Below, in pieces: positions 1 through 8,770 of a DNA stretch of 64,000 nt. The notes below the pieces were generated by a model. The model was not told where the DNA came from. It saw only the letters and a program-made list of their open reading frames with translations, and did no database searches. Location of the stretch: NCBI RefSeq assembly GCF_026625845.1, contig NZ_CP113066.1, positions 1,302,001 through 1,366,000 of the forward strand. The letters run 5' to 3'. Made by a program: the position numbers and the translations under genes. Origin of the DNA: Agrococcus sp. SL85. Its GTDB lineage: Bacteria; Actinomycetota; Actinomycetes; Actinomycetales; Microbacteriaceae. Within the stretch, counting starts at the first letter, position 1. The number at the start of each line of letters is the position of its first letter.

Positions 1-864
1 GCCGCGGTCCTGCCGCCCTCGTCCTCGCGCTCGAGCGCGAGCACGGGCACGATCCCGTCGATGTAGTCGAGCGCGTCCTGCGCGGCGCCGGCCGAGACGA
101 GGCCGTGCACGACGTGGAGGCGCGTGCCGAACTCGTGCGACTGCTCGCGCAGCGCCCCCGCGATCCGCCGCGTCTGCTCGTGCTCGGCCGCGAGGTCGTC
201 GGCGCGACGCAGGCGGCGCTCGACGGCCGCAGCGATCGCGGAGCCTCGCGAGCGTGCCCACCACGAGCGCGCCGAGCGCCCACGGCAGCAGCTGCGCCAG
301 CGCGGCGTCGCGGTCGTCCGAGAGGCTCGACTCGAGCACGCCGACGGCGACCATGCCGACCACGCGGCCGTCGTCGCCCTGCACGGGCAGCTTCGCGCGC
401 AGCGAAGCGCCGGAGGCGCCGGTCTCGGTGCCGACGAAGGGCTCGCCCGCGAGCACCGAGGCGTTCGTCGTCGACACCTGCACGCCGCGCTCGCGCTCGT
501 CGGGGTGCGTGATCCGCACGCCCTCGTCGTCGGTGATGACGACGTAGTACACGCCGGAGGTGCCCTCGGCGAGGTCGGCGAGGGGCTGCAGCGCCTCGGT
601 CGCCGGGGCGAGGGCGGCCGCGTCGGCGAGCGCGCCCGGCCGCCCCGCGTCGACGACGTCGGCGAGCGCGGCGCGCACCTCGCGCAGGCCCGCGAGGCTC
701 GAGGCGACCTGCAGCACCCGCTCGGCCGCGGCCTCCCGGATCGCCCGCTCCTGCAGCGAGGCGGCGAGCAGCGCGGTGCCGCCGACGGCCAGGAGCACCA
801 CGAGCGTCGGGAGCACGAGCAGCGCGCGGCGGACGGTCCGCGCCGCGCGGTCGGCTGAGGGCAT
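1..864 (-). pseudogene. CitA/DcuS-type sensor histidine kinase, partial (runs off left edge) and frame-disrupted
   Basis: Reading leftward from ATG 864, the protein has a first membrane segment at about residues 12-34, a periplasmic PAS-like sensor region (GVYYVVITDDEG, then THPDERERG and GTETG motifs typical of dicarboxylate/citrate sensors), a second membrane segment, and then LREQSHEFGTRLHVVHGL, the H-box of the DcuS/CitA family with the phospho-accepting His in SHEF. The kinase ATPase domain lies beyond the window. The frame breaks near 241-250: the second membrane segment is in one frame and VERRLRRADDLAAEH in the next. One extra base (GAGGCTC where GAGCTC would restore the frame) explains it. 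It is divergent from tctCBA, the expected arrangement for a kinase sensing a carboxylate imported by that transporter; a response regulator should lie further left. Whether the break is real or a read error cannot be told here. Confidence 0.82.
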
Positions 865-922
865 GCAGGGCTCCGAGGGTCGTGGCGGCCGTGAGCATCT
901 ATGAGCACAAGCCCGCGAGGGG

Positions 923-969
923 CGTCGCCGCCGCCGGTCGGCCACCAGGGTAGTGCTTCGGCGGCGACG
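923..969. promoter_or_regulatory. Inverted repeat upstream of tctC
   Basis: A perfect 11-bp inverted repeat (CGTCGCCGCCG at 923-933, complement at 959-969) lies in the intergenic region between the sensor kinase and tctC, just before the tctC ribosome binding site (GGAGGAG near 984). It could be an operator for the cognate response regulator or a 5' UTR hairpin. In this GC-rich DNA such a repeat is only suggestive. Confidence 0.35.
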
Positions 970-992
970 ACGGAGTCCGCCTCGGAGGAGCG

Positions 993-2018
993 ATGATGAC
1001 GACCGATGCACCCCACGGCGACGCCCAGGGCGGCCGCTCCCGGAGGCGGCTCGCCGCGCGGATCGCGGGCGGCGCGATCGCCGCGGCCGCGATCGGGGTC
1101 GCGGGCTGGGGCTCCGCCACCTCCGCCGCCACCGGCTCCGACATCCACGCCTCGATGACGATCGTCGCGCCCGCGGCCGCGGGCGGCGGCTGGGACGGCG
1201 TCGCGCGCGAGCTGCAGCAGGCGCAGAAGGCGAACGGCCTCGTCAACACCGTGCAGGTCGTCAACATGCCGGGCGCGGGCGGCACGATCGCCCTGGGCAA
1301 CGTCGCGACCCTCGCGGGCCAGCCCGGCACCATGCTCGTGGGCGGCACGGGGCTCCTCGCCGCGACGATCCAGTTCGGCTCGGCGGCGACCCTCGACGAC
1401 GTGACGCCGCTCGCGGTGATGGTCGAGGAGTACGACGTCATCGTCGTGCCGGCCGACTCCCCGCACGAGACCCTCGACGACCTCGTGGAGGCCTGGCGGG
1501 CGGATCCCGGCGCGGTGCCGTGGACCGGCGGCGGCTCCTTCGACCAGCTCGTCGTCACCGACCTGGCGCTCGCGGCCGGCATCGACCCCGTCGACACGAC
1601 CTACATCAGCTCCGACGGCGGCGGCGAGGCGATCCAGGCGCTCCTGAACGGCACCGCGCAGGCGGCGGCCGGCGGCTACCCGGACAACATCGACCAGATC
1701 GAGTCGGGCCGCCTGCGCGCGCTCGCGCTCGTCGCGGCCGAGCCCGTCGAGGGCATCGACCTGCCGACCGCGGCCGAGCAGGGCTACGACGTGACCCTCA
1801 CGAACTGGCGCTCGCTCTCGGCGCCCCCGGGGCTCGAGGAGGACGAGGTGGCGGCCCTCCGCGAGCTCGTGCTCGAGTCGATCGCGACGCCGCAGTGGGC
1901 CGACGCGATGGAGCGCTACCGCTGGACGGAGCGGGTCATCACGGGCGACGAGCTCGACCGGTTCCTCGCCGACGAGCACGAGCGCATCGAGCGCCTGTAC
2001 GAGGAGATGGGGCTGTGA
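993..2018 (+). CDS. tctC: Tripartite tricarboxylate transporter substrate-binding protein (TctC/Bug family)
   Basis: A 341-residue extracytoplasmic solute-binding protein of the Bug/TctC family. After a basic N-terminus with SRRRLAA (possibly Tat-like), residues about 24-45 form a signal or anchor segment, with no lipobox Cys. Family hallmarks follow: an APAAAGGGWDGVAREL ligand-binding loop, NMPGAGGTIALGNVA, and a GGGSFDQLV segment. It should capture a di- or tricarboxylate for TctAB; the exact ligand is unknown. ATG 993 follows GGAGGAG at a good distance; ATG 996 is possible. The stop overlaps the GTG of tctB. Confidence 0.92.
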   Translation: MMTTDAPHGDAQGGRSRRRLAARIAGGAIAAAAIGVAGWGSATSAATGSDIHASMTIVAPAAAGGGWDGVARELQQAQKANGLVNTVQVVNMPGAGGTIALGNVATLAGQPGTMLVGGTGLLAATIQFGSAATLDDVTPLAVMVEEYDVIVVPADSPHETLDDLVEAWRADPGAVPWTGGGSFDQLVVTDLALAAGIDPVDTTYISSDGGGEAIQALLNGTAQAAAGGYPDNIDQIESGRLRALALVAAEPVEGIDLPTAAEQGYDVTLTNWRSLSAPPGLEEDEVAALRELVLESIATPQWADAMERYRWTERVITGDELDRFLADEHERIERLYEEMGL

Positions 2019-2665
2019 GGTCGATGGCGAACCCGACCTCGGCGTCGGCGGTGCTCGGCGAGGACCTCGAGCTGCGGGCGGGGCGCTCGCGCGCCGCCCG
2101 GCTCGCCGCGGGGCTGCTCATGCCCGCGCTGCTCGCGGCCTTCGCCGCCTACCTGCTCGTCGGCATGGCCACGATGCAGGTGCCGCCGAGCGCGGCGTTC
2201 CCCGGTCCGCGCTTCTTCCCCGGCATCATCGCCGCCGCGCTGCTCCTCCTCGCCACGCTGCTCGCGGTCGAGGCGATCCGCGGCGCGCGGCGTGCGGAGC
2301 CCGCGACGGGCGCCGTGCAGGTCGCGGCGTCCGGGCAGCCGGGCGAGGCCGACATCGCCGAGGCCGGCATCGCCGAGGCCGACGCCGCCGAGCCGGCGGC
2401 GCAGCCCGCCCGGCGCGTCCGCGTCGACTGGGCCTCGTTCGCGTGGGTGGTCGGCTCGTTCCTGGCCTTCGTGCCGCTGCTCGAGCTGCTCGGCTGGGTC
2501 ATCGCCGGCGGCCTGCTCTTCTGGGGCGTCTCGCGCGGCTTCGGCGCCGCCCGGCCGCTCCAGTCGCTCGTGGCGGGCCTCGCCGTGAGCTCGATCGCCT
2601 ACATCGCCTTCGACATGCTGCTCGGCATGTCGCTGCCGTCGGGCCTGTTCGGATGGGGGTCCTGA
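2015..2665 (+). CDS. tctB: Tripartite tricarboxylate transporter small membrane subunit TctB
   Basis: A protein of about 216 residues with four hydrophobic segments, the size and topology of TctB. The PPSAAFPGPRFFPGIIAAAL stretch after the first helix is typical of the family. The GTG at 2015 overlaps the tctC stop (GTGA) and has GAGGAG 8 nt upstream, so I prefer it to ATG 2024. The loop between helices 2 and 3 carries an Ala/Glu-rich imperfect repeat (ADIAEAGIAEADAAE). One base separates it from tctA, so the three subunits are translationally coupled. Confidence 0.87.
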   Translation: MRSMANPTSASAVLGEDLELRAGRSRAARLAAGLLMPALLAAFAAYLLVGMATMQVPPSAAFPGPRFFPGIIAAALLLLATLLAVEAIRGARRAEPATGAVQVAASGQPGEADIAEAGIAEADAAEPAAQPARRVRVDWASFAWVVGSFLAFVPLLELLGWVIAGGLLFWGVSRGFGAARPLQSLVAGLAVSSIAYIAFDMLLGMSLPSGLFGWGS

Positions 2666-2666
2666 G

Positions 2667-4202
2667 ATGGATGCGCTGCAGCTGCTGGGCGAGGGCTTCG
2701 CCTCGGCCCTGACGTGGCAGAACATGCTCTTCGTCGTCATCGGCTGCCTGCTCGGCACCGCGGTCGGCGTCATGCCGGGCCTCGGCTCGTCGATGGCGGT
2801 GGCGCTGCTGCTGCCCGTCACGTTCTCGCTCGACCCGACGGCGGCGTTCATCATGTTCGCGGGCGTCTACTTCGGCGGGCTCTTCGGCGACTCGACGATG
2901 GGCATCCTCATGAACACGCCGGGGCAGGCCTCGGCGATCGCCTCGACCTTCGAGGGCCATCGCATGGCGCTCGGCGGCCGCGCCGCGCAGGCGCTCGCGA
3001 CCGCCGCGATCGGCGCCTTCGTCGGCGGCTTCGTCGCCTCGATCGCGGTCGTCTTCCTCGCGCCGCTGCTCGCCGACCTCTCGAGCAGCTTCGGGCCCGC
3101 GGAGTTCTTCGCGCTCGCGGTCTTCGCGTTCGCCGCCACCTCCTCGGTCGTCACCGACGACGCGCGGCGCGGCCTCGCCTCGCTGTGCCTCGGCCTCGGC
3201 ATCGCGGTCATCGGGATCGACGGCGTCTCGGGCGCCCCGCGGTTCACGATGGGCTCGCCGCAGCTCTTCGACGGCATCTCGCTCGTGACCGTGACCGTCG
3301 CGATCCTCGCGCTCGGCGAGGTCATCCACGTCGCGAGCCTCGAGCGGCACCTCGGCACGAAGCCCATGCTGCGCCCCTCCGGCCGTCCGTGGCTCTCGCG
3401 GAAGGAGTTCCGCGAGGCCGCGCCCGCCTGGGCGCGCGGCACGGCGGTCGGCCTGCCCTTCGGCATCGTGCCCGCCGGCGGCTCCGAGATCCCCACGTTC
3501 CTCGCCTTCGGCCTCGAGAAGCGGCTCGACCGGCGTCGCACGGATCCGCAGTTCGGCAAGGGCGCGATCCGGGGCCTCGCGGCGCCGGAGGCCGCGGGCA
3601 ACGCCACGACCGGCATGGCGATGGGCTCGCTGCTCGCGCTCGGCCTGCCCATCTCTGCGACGGCGGCCATCATGCTCGCCGCCTTCCGCCAGTACGGCCT
3701 GCAGCCGGGGCCGCTGCTCTTCGAGCGCTCCCAGGAGCTCGTGTGGGCGCTCCTCGCGAGCTTCTTCATCGCGATGGTCGTGCTGCTGGTGCTCAACCTG
3801 CCCTTCGCGATGCTGTGGGCGAAGCTGCTGCTCATCCCGCGGCCCTACCTCTACGCGGGCATCACGGTCTTCTGCGCCCTGGGCGCCTACGCCTCCTCGG
3901 GCTCGACGTTCGACCTGCTGCTGCTGCTCGGCATCGGCGTGCTGGGCTTCGTCATGCGGGCGCTCGACTACCCGCTCGCGCCGCTCATCATCGGCATGGT
4001 GCTCGGGCCGCTCGCCGAGACGAGCCTCCGCGACGCGACGATGAGCGCGAACGGCGACTTCGGGGTGCTCGTGCAGGGGCCCATCCCCATCGTGCTCTAC
4101 GGCCTCCTGGTGGTCGTCCTGGTCGTCGCGGTGCGGCAGCGGATCGTCGCCCGCCGCGCCGCCGCGGCCCCCGCCCCGCGCGAGGAGGTCGCGGCGCGCT
4201 GA
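2667..4202 (+). CDS. tctA: Tripartite tricarboxylate transporter large permease TctA
   Basis: A 511-residue integral membrane protein with about 12 hydrophobic segments and full family length. It shows the TctA signatures GVMPGLGSSMAVALLLPVTF near the N-terminus, FAGVYFGGLFGDSTMGILMN, and GIVPAGGSEIPTFLAFGLEK in the middle. With TctC and TctB it forms the secondary, binding-protein-dependent TTT carboxylate importer. Gene order here is C-B-A. A 12-bp-stem hairpin follows the stop. Confidence 0.95.
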   Translation: MDALQLLGEGFASALTWQNMLFVVIGCLLGTAVGVMPGLGSSMAVALLLPVTFSLDPTAAFIMFAGVYFGGLFGDSTMGILMNTPGQASAIASTFEGHRMALGGRAAQALATAAIGAFVGGFVASIAVVFLAPLLADLSSSFGPAEFFALAVFAFAATSSVVTDDARRGLASLCLGLGIAVIGIDGVSGAPRFTMGSPQLFDGISLVTVTVAILALGEVIHVASLERHLGTKPMLRPSGRPWLSRKEFREAAPAWARGTAVGLPFGIVPAGGSEIPTFLAFGLEKRLDRRRTDPQFGKGAIRGLAAPEAAGNATTGMAMGSLLALGLPISATAAIMLAAFRQYGLQPGPLLFERSQELVWALLASFFIAMVVLLVLNLPFAMLWAKLLLIPRPYLYAGITVFCALGAYASSGSTFDLLLLLGIGVLGFVMRALDYPLAPLIIGMVLGPLAETSLRDATMSANGDFGVLVQGPIPIVLYGLLVVVLVVAVRQRIVARRAAAAPAPREEVAAR

Positions 4203-4211
4203 GCCGGCCGT

Positions 4212-4240
4212 CGCCCGCGCCGCGATGGGCGGCGCGGGCG
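4212..4240 (+). terminator. Hairpin terminator after tctA
   Basis: Perfect 12-bp stem CGCCCGCGCCGC with loop GATGG and its complement, starting 10 nt after the tctA stop. There is no poly-T tail, as with other putative terminators in this window. Confidence 0.6.
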
Positions 4241-4263
4241 TCGCCGTCCATAGACGTCGCGTC

Positions 4264-4269
4264 TAGCAT
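4264..4269 (+). promoter_or_regulatory. -10 box of menA (leaderless type)
   Basis: TAGCAT ends 8 nt before ATG 4278, so transcription is expected to begin at or next to the start codon. It follows the tctA hairpin, indicating that menA has its own promoter. Confidence 0.5.
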
Positions 4270-4277
4270 CGGAGGCG

Positions 4278-5249
4278 ATGGCAGCGCAGAGGACCAACCA
4301 GCGATCCGGCAACCCCGCACGGCGGGCGCAGGTGGCGGGCACCGCCCCGGCCCCAGCGACCTGGCGCGACTGGATCGCGGCCTCCCGGCCGCGCACCCTC
4401 TCGATGGCGATCGCGCCCGTCGCGCTCGGCACCGCGGCGGCGTTCAACGCCGAGGGCTACCACCTGGGCATCGCGCTCGCCTGCCTCGCGCTCGCGCTCT
4501 GCATGCAGATCGGCGTCAACTACGCCAACGACTACGCCGACGGCGTGCGCGGCACCGACGCGCTCCGGGTCGGCCCCGGCCGCCTCGTCGGCGCAGGCAG
4601 GGCCTCGGCGAGGGCGGTGCGGAACGTCGCGATCGGCTTCCTCGCGGCGGGCGCCGTCGCCGGCGTCGTCGTCGTGCTGCTGTCGCAGCGCTGGTGGCTG
4701 CTGCTCGTCGGCGCGGTGTGCATCGTGGCGGCGTGGACGTACACGGGCGGCAAGCGCCCCTACGGCTACCTCGCCCTCGGCGAGCTCGTGTCGTTCCTCT
4801 TCTTCGGCCCGGTCGCCGTGGTCGGCACGACCTACGCGCTCATCGGGCGCGCCACCGACGACGCGATCACCCTCGGCATCGCGATGGGCTGCTTCTCGGC
4901 GGCGCTCATGCTCACGAACAACCTGCGCGACATCGACACGGATCGCGCCGCGGGCAAGCGCACCGTACCGACGCTCATCGGCCGCCGCGCCTCGAAGGCG
5001 CTGTACGCGGTGCTGATGCTCGTGCCCTTCGGCATCCTCTGGGTCTACTCGTACGCGCTCGCGTACGGCGCGGTCGTGCTCATCGTGCTGCTCGTCGCGG
5101 CGCCCGCGATCGTCATCGTGGCCCTCTCGCGCTCCGCGCGCGACCTCATCATCGCGCTCGGCCTCACGGGCCTCACGGCGCTGCTCTACGGTCTCGGCCT
5201 CGCGGTCGCCATCTGGGGCGGTCCGGCCGGCTTCGTGCCGGCGCCGTAG
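4278..5249 (+). CDS. menA: 1,4-dihydroxy-2-naphthoate polyprenyltransferase MenA
   Basis: A 323-residue UbiA-superfamily prenyltransferase that attaches the polyprenyl chain to DHNA in menaquinone synthesis at the membrane. The first Asp-rich motif NYANDYADGVRGTD lies at residues 81-94 and the second, NNLRDIDTDRAAGKRT, near residue 214. About eight membrane helices are evident. The N-terminus before WRDWIAASRPRTL is a Gln/Arg/Ala-rich extension of about 28 residues. menD, menF, menG and a polyprenyl diphosphate synthase lie within the next 10 kb, supporting the assignment over other UbiA members. Confidence 0.93.
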   Translation: MAAQRTNQRSGNPARRAQVAGTAPAPATWRDWIAASRPRTLSMAIAPVALGTAAAFNAEGYHLGIALACLALALCMQIGVNYANDYADGVRGTDALRVGPGRLVGAGRASARAVRNVAIGFLAAGAVAGVVVVLLSQRWWLLLVGAVCIVAAWTYTGGKRPYGYLALGELVSFLFFGPVAVVGTTYALIGRATDDAITLGIAMGCFSAALMLTNNLRDIDTDRAAGKRTVPTLIGRRASKALYAVLMLVPFGILWVYSYALAYGAVVLIVLLVAAPAIVIVALSRSARDLIIALGLTGLTALLYGLGLAVAIWGGPAGFVPAP

Positions 5250-5298
5250 CGCCGAGCCGCATCGCGGTCGCCCGCGCGGGCTCGGTCTCCGCGGCGGC

Positions 5299-5658
5299 TC
5301 AGCGCCCCGTCGTGCCGCCCGCGCGGCCGTCGTCGGCGCGGTCGTCCGCGCGGTGGCCGTCGGCGCGGTCGTCGGCGGGCGCGTCGCGCTCGCCCGCATC
5401 GCCGTCGCCGAGCGCCTCGTCCTCGACGTCGCCGTCGTCGGCCCGCGCGCCCTCGCGCCGCCTGCCCTCCCGCATCCGCTGGAGGTCGGCCGCGGCGTCC
5501 TGCCGGAGGCGGCCGAAGAAGACGATGCTCGCGGCGAACGCGAACGCGAGCGACACGAGCAGCGACAGCCACCAGGGCACGCTCGCGACCATGAGCAGGG
5601 CGAACGGCACCAGGAACAGGAGCGTGCGCACGACGAGGTATCGCAACGAGGGGGCCAT
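5299..5658 (-). CDS. DUF4229 domain membrane protein
   Basis: A 119-residue protein: MAPSLRYLVVRTLLFLVPF begins two closely spaced membrane helices (about residues 8-27 and 30-48), then FFGRLRQDAAADLQRMREG and a long charged, Asp/Arg-rich low-complexity tail. This matches DUF4229 proteins commonly found beside menaquinone genes in Microbacteriaceae; their function is unknown. TAGGAT lies 6 nt upstream of ATG 5658, supporting this start. It is divergent from the PLD-nuclease N-terminal protein. Confidence 0.8.
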   Translation of the reverse strand: MAPSLRYLVVRTLLFLVPFALLMVASVPWWLSLLVSLAFAFAASIVFFGRLRQDAAADLQRMREGRRREGARADDGDVEDEALGDGDAGERDAPADDRADGHRADDRADDGRAGGTTGR

Positions 5659-5707
5659 GCATCAATCCTATGAGCGGCGCATAGGTCGGCGTCGTAGTGT
5701 GATCCCT
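5659..5707. promoter_or_regulatory. Divergent leaderless promoter pair
   Basis: The 49-nt gap carries TAGGAT on the minus strand (5670-5665, 6 nt before ATG 5658) and TAGTGT on the plus strand (5695-5700, 7 nt before ATG 5708). Both are placed for transcripts that start at the initiation codon. Confidence 0.55.
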
Positions 5708-6187
5708 ATGAGGTGGCTCATCATCGGCGCGATCCTGGCCCTCGTGGTCATGGTGTACGCGCTCGTCGACCTCACCGTGACGGACGACCGTCGCATCCGT
5801 CGCCTGAACCGCGTGCTCTGGGTCGTGCTCATCGTGCTCGTCCCCGTGCTCGGCGCGATCGCGTGGCTCGTGTGGGGCAAGGGCCCGCGCACCGCCGCGC
5901 GCCCCATGGCGCCCGACGACGACCCCGCGTTCGGCCGCTCGAAGGACGTCACCGACGCCGAGGCCGACCGCCGCATCGCCGAGCTCGAGGCGCAGCTCGC
6001 CGCGCTCGACGCCGAGGAGATCGTGCGGCCGCAGCGCCCCGTCCCCGAGCAGGGCGCGGCCGACGACGATGCCGCCGCCGAGGCCGAGCCCGACGCCGCG
6101 GACGAGCAGCCCGAGGCCGCGTCGGACGACGAGTCCGACGAGAGCGACCGCACGACGCCGGGCGACGGCCCCGCGGCGCGTGCCTGA
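5708..6187 (+). CDS. PLD-nuclease N-terminal (PLDc_N) domain membrane protein
   Basis: A 159-residue protein with two N-terminal membrane helices (about residues 2-22 and 36-56) separated by [16 protein letters not shown] and ending in LVWGKGP, the PLDc_N domain normally found at the N-terminus of cardiolipin synthases. No HKD catalytic domain follows; instead there is a helical stretch ([18 protein letters not shown]) and an acidic Asp/Glu/Ala tail. Such stand-alone proteins commonly accompany menaquinone genes in this family; function unknown. The last 8 nt overlap the GTG start of menD. Confidence 0.82.
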   Translation: MRWLIIGAILALVVMVYALVDLTVTDDRRIRRLNRVLWVVLIVLVPVLGAIAWLVWGKGPRTAARPMAPDDDPAFGRSKDVTDAEADRRIAELEAQLAALDAEEIVRPQRPVPEQGAADDDAAAEAEPDAADEQPEAASDDESDESDRTTPGDGPAARA

Positions 6188-7881
6188 GGCGCAGCCGCCC
6201 GAGGCCCCTGCCACCGGGCAGCCGCTGCAGGCCGCCGCCTACGCCGACCGCCTCGTCGCAGCGCTCGCCGCCGCGGGCGTCGCCGACATCGTCGTCTGCC
6301 CCGGCTCGCGCTCCCAGGCGATCGCCCTCGCCGCGGCCCGTGCCGCGCGCTCCGGCGGTGCCGCCCTCCACGTCCGCATCGACGAGCGCAGCGCTGCCTT
6401 CCTCGCGCTCGGCCTCGCGCGCGAGACCGGCGCACCGGCCGCGGTCGTCGTCACGAGCGGCACGGCCGTCGCCAACCTCGCGCCCGCGTTCCTCGAGGCG
6501 CACCACGCCGACGTGCCGCTGCTCGCGATCACGGCCGACCGGCCCGCCGAGCTGCAGGGCATCCGCGCCAACCAGACCACGCGGCAGCCGGGCGCGCTCG
6601 GCGAGGGCGCCCGCGTCGTGCTCGACATCGCCGCCGAGGCGCTCGTCGACCCCGAGGCCGACGCGGTCGCCGCGGTGCGCGCGGCGCTCGGGTGGCGCGA
6701 GGGCGGAGCGCACACCGAGGCGGGCCCCGTGCAGCCTGAACCTCGCGCTCCGCGAGCCGCTCTCCGGCGGACCCGTCGCCGCGGGGCCCGCGGTCGCGCG
6801 CGTGGAGCGGCCGCCGCTGCCGCAGTCGGCGCTGCGGGCCGCCGCGCGCACCGTCGTCATCGCGGGCGCCGACGCCGGCGCGGCCGCGGTCGATCTCGCC
6901 GAGGCGCTCGGCGCTCCGCTCGTCGCCGAGCCCACCTCGTGCGCGCGCTTCGGGCCGCACCTCGTGCAGCACGGCAGGGAGGTCGTGGCGCGGCTCGCGG
7001 GCGAGGTGCGCCGCGCGGTGGTCGTCGGCCACCCGACGCTCTCGCGGTCGGTCACGGCGCTCCTCCGCGATCCCGCCGTCGAGGTCGTGGTGCTCGGTCG
7101 AGAGGGCCAGGACAACGTGCGCGGCACGGGCACGACGACCGTGCTCACGGGCCGCATCCGGGTCGAGGAGGCCGAGGAGGTCGACCGCGCCTGGATCGAC
7201 CGCTGGGTCTCGGCGGGGCGCGAGCTCGCGGCCGCCGCAGACGCCGAGGCCGCGCCCGACTCCGGGCTCGCCCGCGCGGCGTACGCGCGCGCCGAGCTCG
7301 CGGAGGGCCGCACCCCGCTCTCGCGGCGCGACCTCGTCACCGCGGTCTGGGACCGCACGTGGCCCCACGACCGCCTGGTCGTCGCGGCCTCCCGCCTCAT
7401 CCGCGAGCTCGACGACCACGCGGGACCCAAGGCGGTCACGGCGCGCGCCAACCGCGGCCTCGCGGGCATCGACGGCACCGTGTCGACCGCCGCGGGCGTC
7501 GCGATCGCGCACGAGCGCGAGCAGCCCGGCGGCCTGACGCGCCTCCTGATCGGCGACCTCGCGCTGCTCCACGACGCGGGCGGGCTGCTCGTGCCGCCGG
7601 GGGAGGAGCGGCCCCGGCTGCAGATCGTCGTCGGCAACGACCGGGGCGGCTCGCTCTTCGAGCTGCTGGAGGTGGCGGGCACCGCCGACCCCGACGACTT
7701 CCGGCGCGTGCAGCGCACCCCGCACGACGTCGACCTCGAGCACCTCGCGGCCGCCTACGGCTGGCCGTTCGAGCGCGTCACCGACCGCGCGGGCCTCCGC
7801 CGGGCCCTCTCGCAGTCGCGGCCTGGCATCGTGGAGGCGGTCCTGGAAGGGGGCACGGATGCCGAGCAGCAGCACGCCTGA
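6180..7881 (+). pseudogene. menD: 2-succinyl-5-enolpyruvyl-6-hydroxy-3-cyclohexene-1-carboxylate synthase MenD, frame interrupted at 6735
   Basis: MenD is the ThDP-dependent enzyme joining isochorismate and 2-oxoglutarate in menaquinone synthesis. The first 185 codons (GTG 6180) contain [14 protein letters not shown], the catalytic-Glu segment [15 protein letters not shown] and [17 protein letters not shown]. The remainder ([12 protein letters not shown] to the C-terminus) lies one frame over. GPVQ ends one frame exactly where LNLAL begins the next: CAGCCTGAAC at 6732-6741 should read CAGCTGAAC, one extra C. Deleting it gives an uninterrupted 566-residue protein of normal length. Actinobacteria generally depend on menaquinone as their only quinone, so a true knockout would probably be lethal; a read error is the likelier explanation. 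Confidence 0.9.
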
Positions 7882-8770
7882 GCGCGGCGGCGCCGACCGA
7901 CGCGCGCGGCGAGGCCGCGCGCCCGTCCTGGCGCTCGGGTCGGGCTCCGTCGTCGTCGTCACGGGCGGCGGCTCCGGCATCGGCAGGCTCGTGGCGCTCG
8001 GCGCGGCGCGGAAGGGCGCGCACGTGGTGCTCTGGGACCGCGACGAGGCGGCGGCGCTGCGCGTCGCGGTCGAGGCCGAGGCGGTCGGCGGCCGGGGCAC
8101 CGCGATCGGGGTCGACCTCGCCGACGCCGACGCGATCGCCGAGGCGGCGCGGCGCACGCTCGAGCTCGGCGGCGTCGACGTGCTCGTGAACAACGCGGGC
8201 GTCGTCTCCGGCCGCCCGCTCGCCGAGCTCGAGGTCGCGCAGATCGAGCGCACGATGCGCGTCAACGCCATCGCCCCCATCCTCGTCACGCGCGCGCTGC
8301 TGCCCGCGATGGAGTCGCGCGGCGCCGGCCGCGTCGTCACCGTCGCGAGCGCCGCGGGCTTCATCGGGGTCGCGGGCCAGACCGACTACGCGGCGTCGAA
8401 GTTCGCCGCGGTCGGCTTCATGGAGTCGCTGCGCGCCGAGCTGCGGCGCTCCGGATCGCCCGTCACGGCCCTCACCGTCGCGCCGTACTACATCGACACC
8501 GGCATGTTCGACGGCGTCACCACCAAGGTGCCCGCGCTGCTGCCGATCCTCTCGGCCGCCGCCGTCGCGACGCGCATCCTCGCCGCGATCGAGTCGCGCC
8601 GGGCGCTCCTGGCGCTGCCGCCGCTCGTGCGGGCGGTGCCGGCGCTGCGTGCGCTGCCCGTCGCCGTGGTCGACCGGCTGGCCGACGCGCTCGGGCTGCA
8701 GGAGGGCATGGCCGGCTTCCGGGGTCGCGCGTCCGCGGCCCCCGCGCCCCTCGACGGGGCGGTGCGCTGA
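7859..8770 (+). CDS. Short-chain dehydrogenase/reductase (SDR)
   Basis: A 303-residue classical-type SDR. The NAD(P)-binding TGGGSGIG lies at residues 35-42, NNAG near 111, a Ser in VASAAG as the catalytic serine, and YAASK near 177 with catalytic Tyr and Lys. The segment DRDEAAALR after beta-2 suggests NAD preference. The C-terminal third, with a Leu/Pro-rich helix, resembles membrane-associated retinol-dehydrogenase-like SDRs; the substrate is unknown. Its ATG lies inside the end of menD and its stop overlaps the next ATG (TGATG). Confidence 0.85.
   Translation: MPSSSTPERGGADRRARRGRAPVLALGSGSVVVVTGGGSGIGRLVALGAARKGAHVVLWDRDEAAALRVAVEAEAVGGRGTAIGVDLADADAIAEAARRTLELGGVDVLVNNAGVVSGRPLAELEVAQIERTMRVNAIAPILVTRALLPAMESRGAGRVVTVASAAGFIGVAGQTDYAASKFAAVGFMESLRAELRRSGSPVTALTVAPYYIDTGMFDGVTTKVPALLPILSAAAVATRILAAIESRRALLALPPLVRAVPALRALPVAVVDRLADALGLQEGMAGFRGRASAAPAPLDGAVR

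Noticed and set aside
2714-6187. A plus-strand open frame of 1157 codons over tctA and menA
   Set aside because: Arg/Pro/Ala-rich shadow translation; only the end from ATG 5708 (PLDc_N protein) is real.
6180-7881. Programmed ribosomal frameshifting in menD
   Set aside because: No slippery heptamer, stem-loop or upstream stop at the site; the same one-base signature occurs in two other genes.
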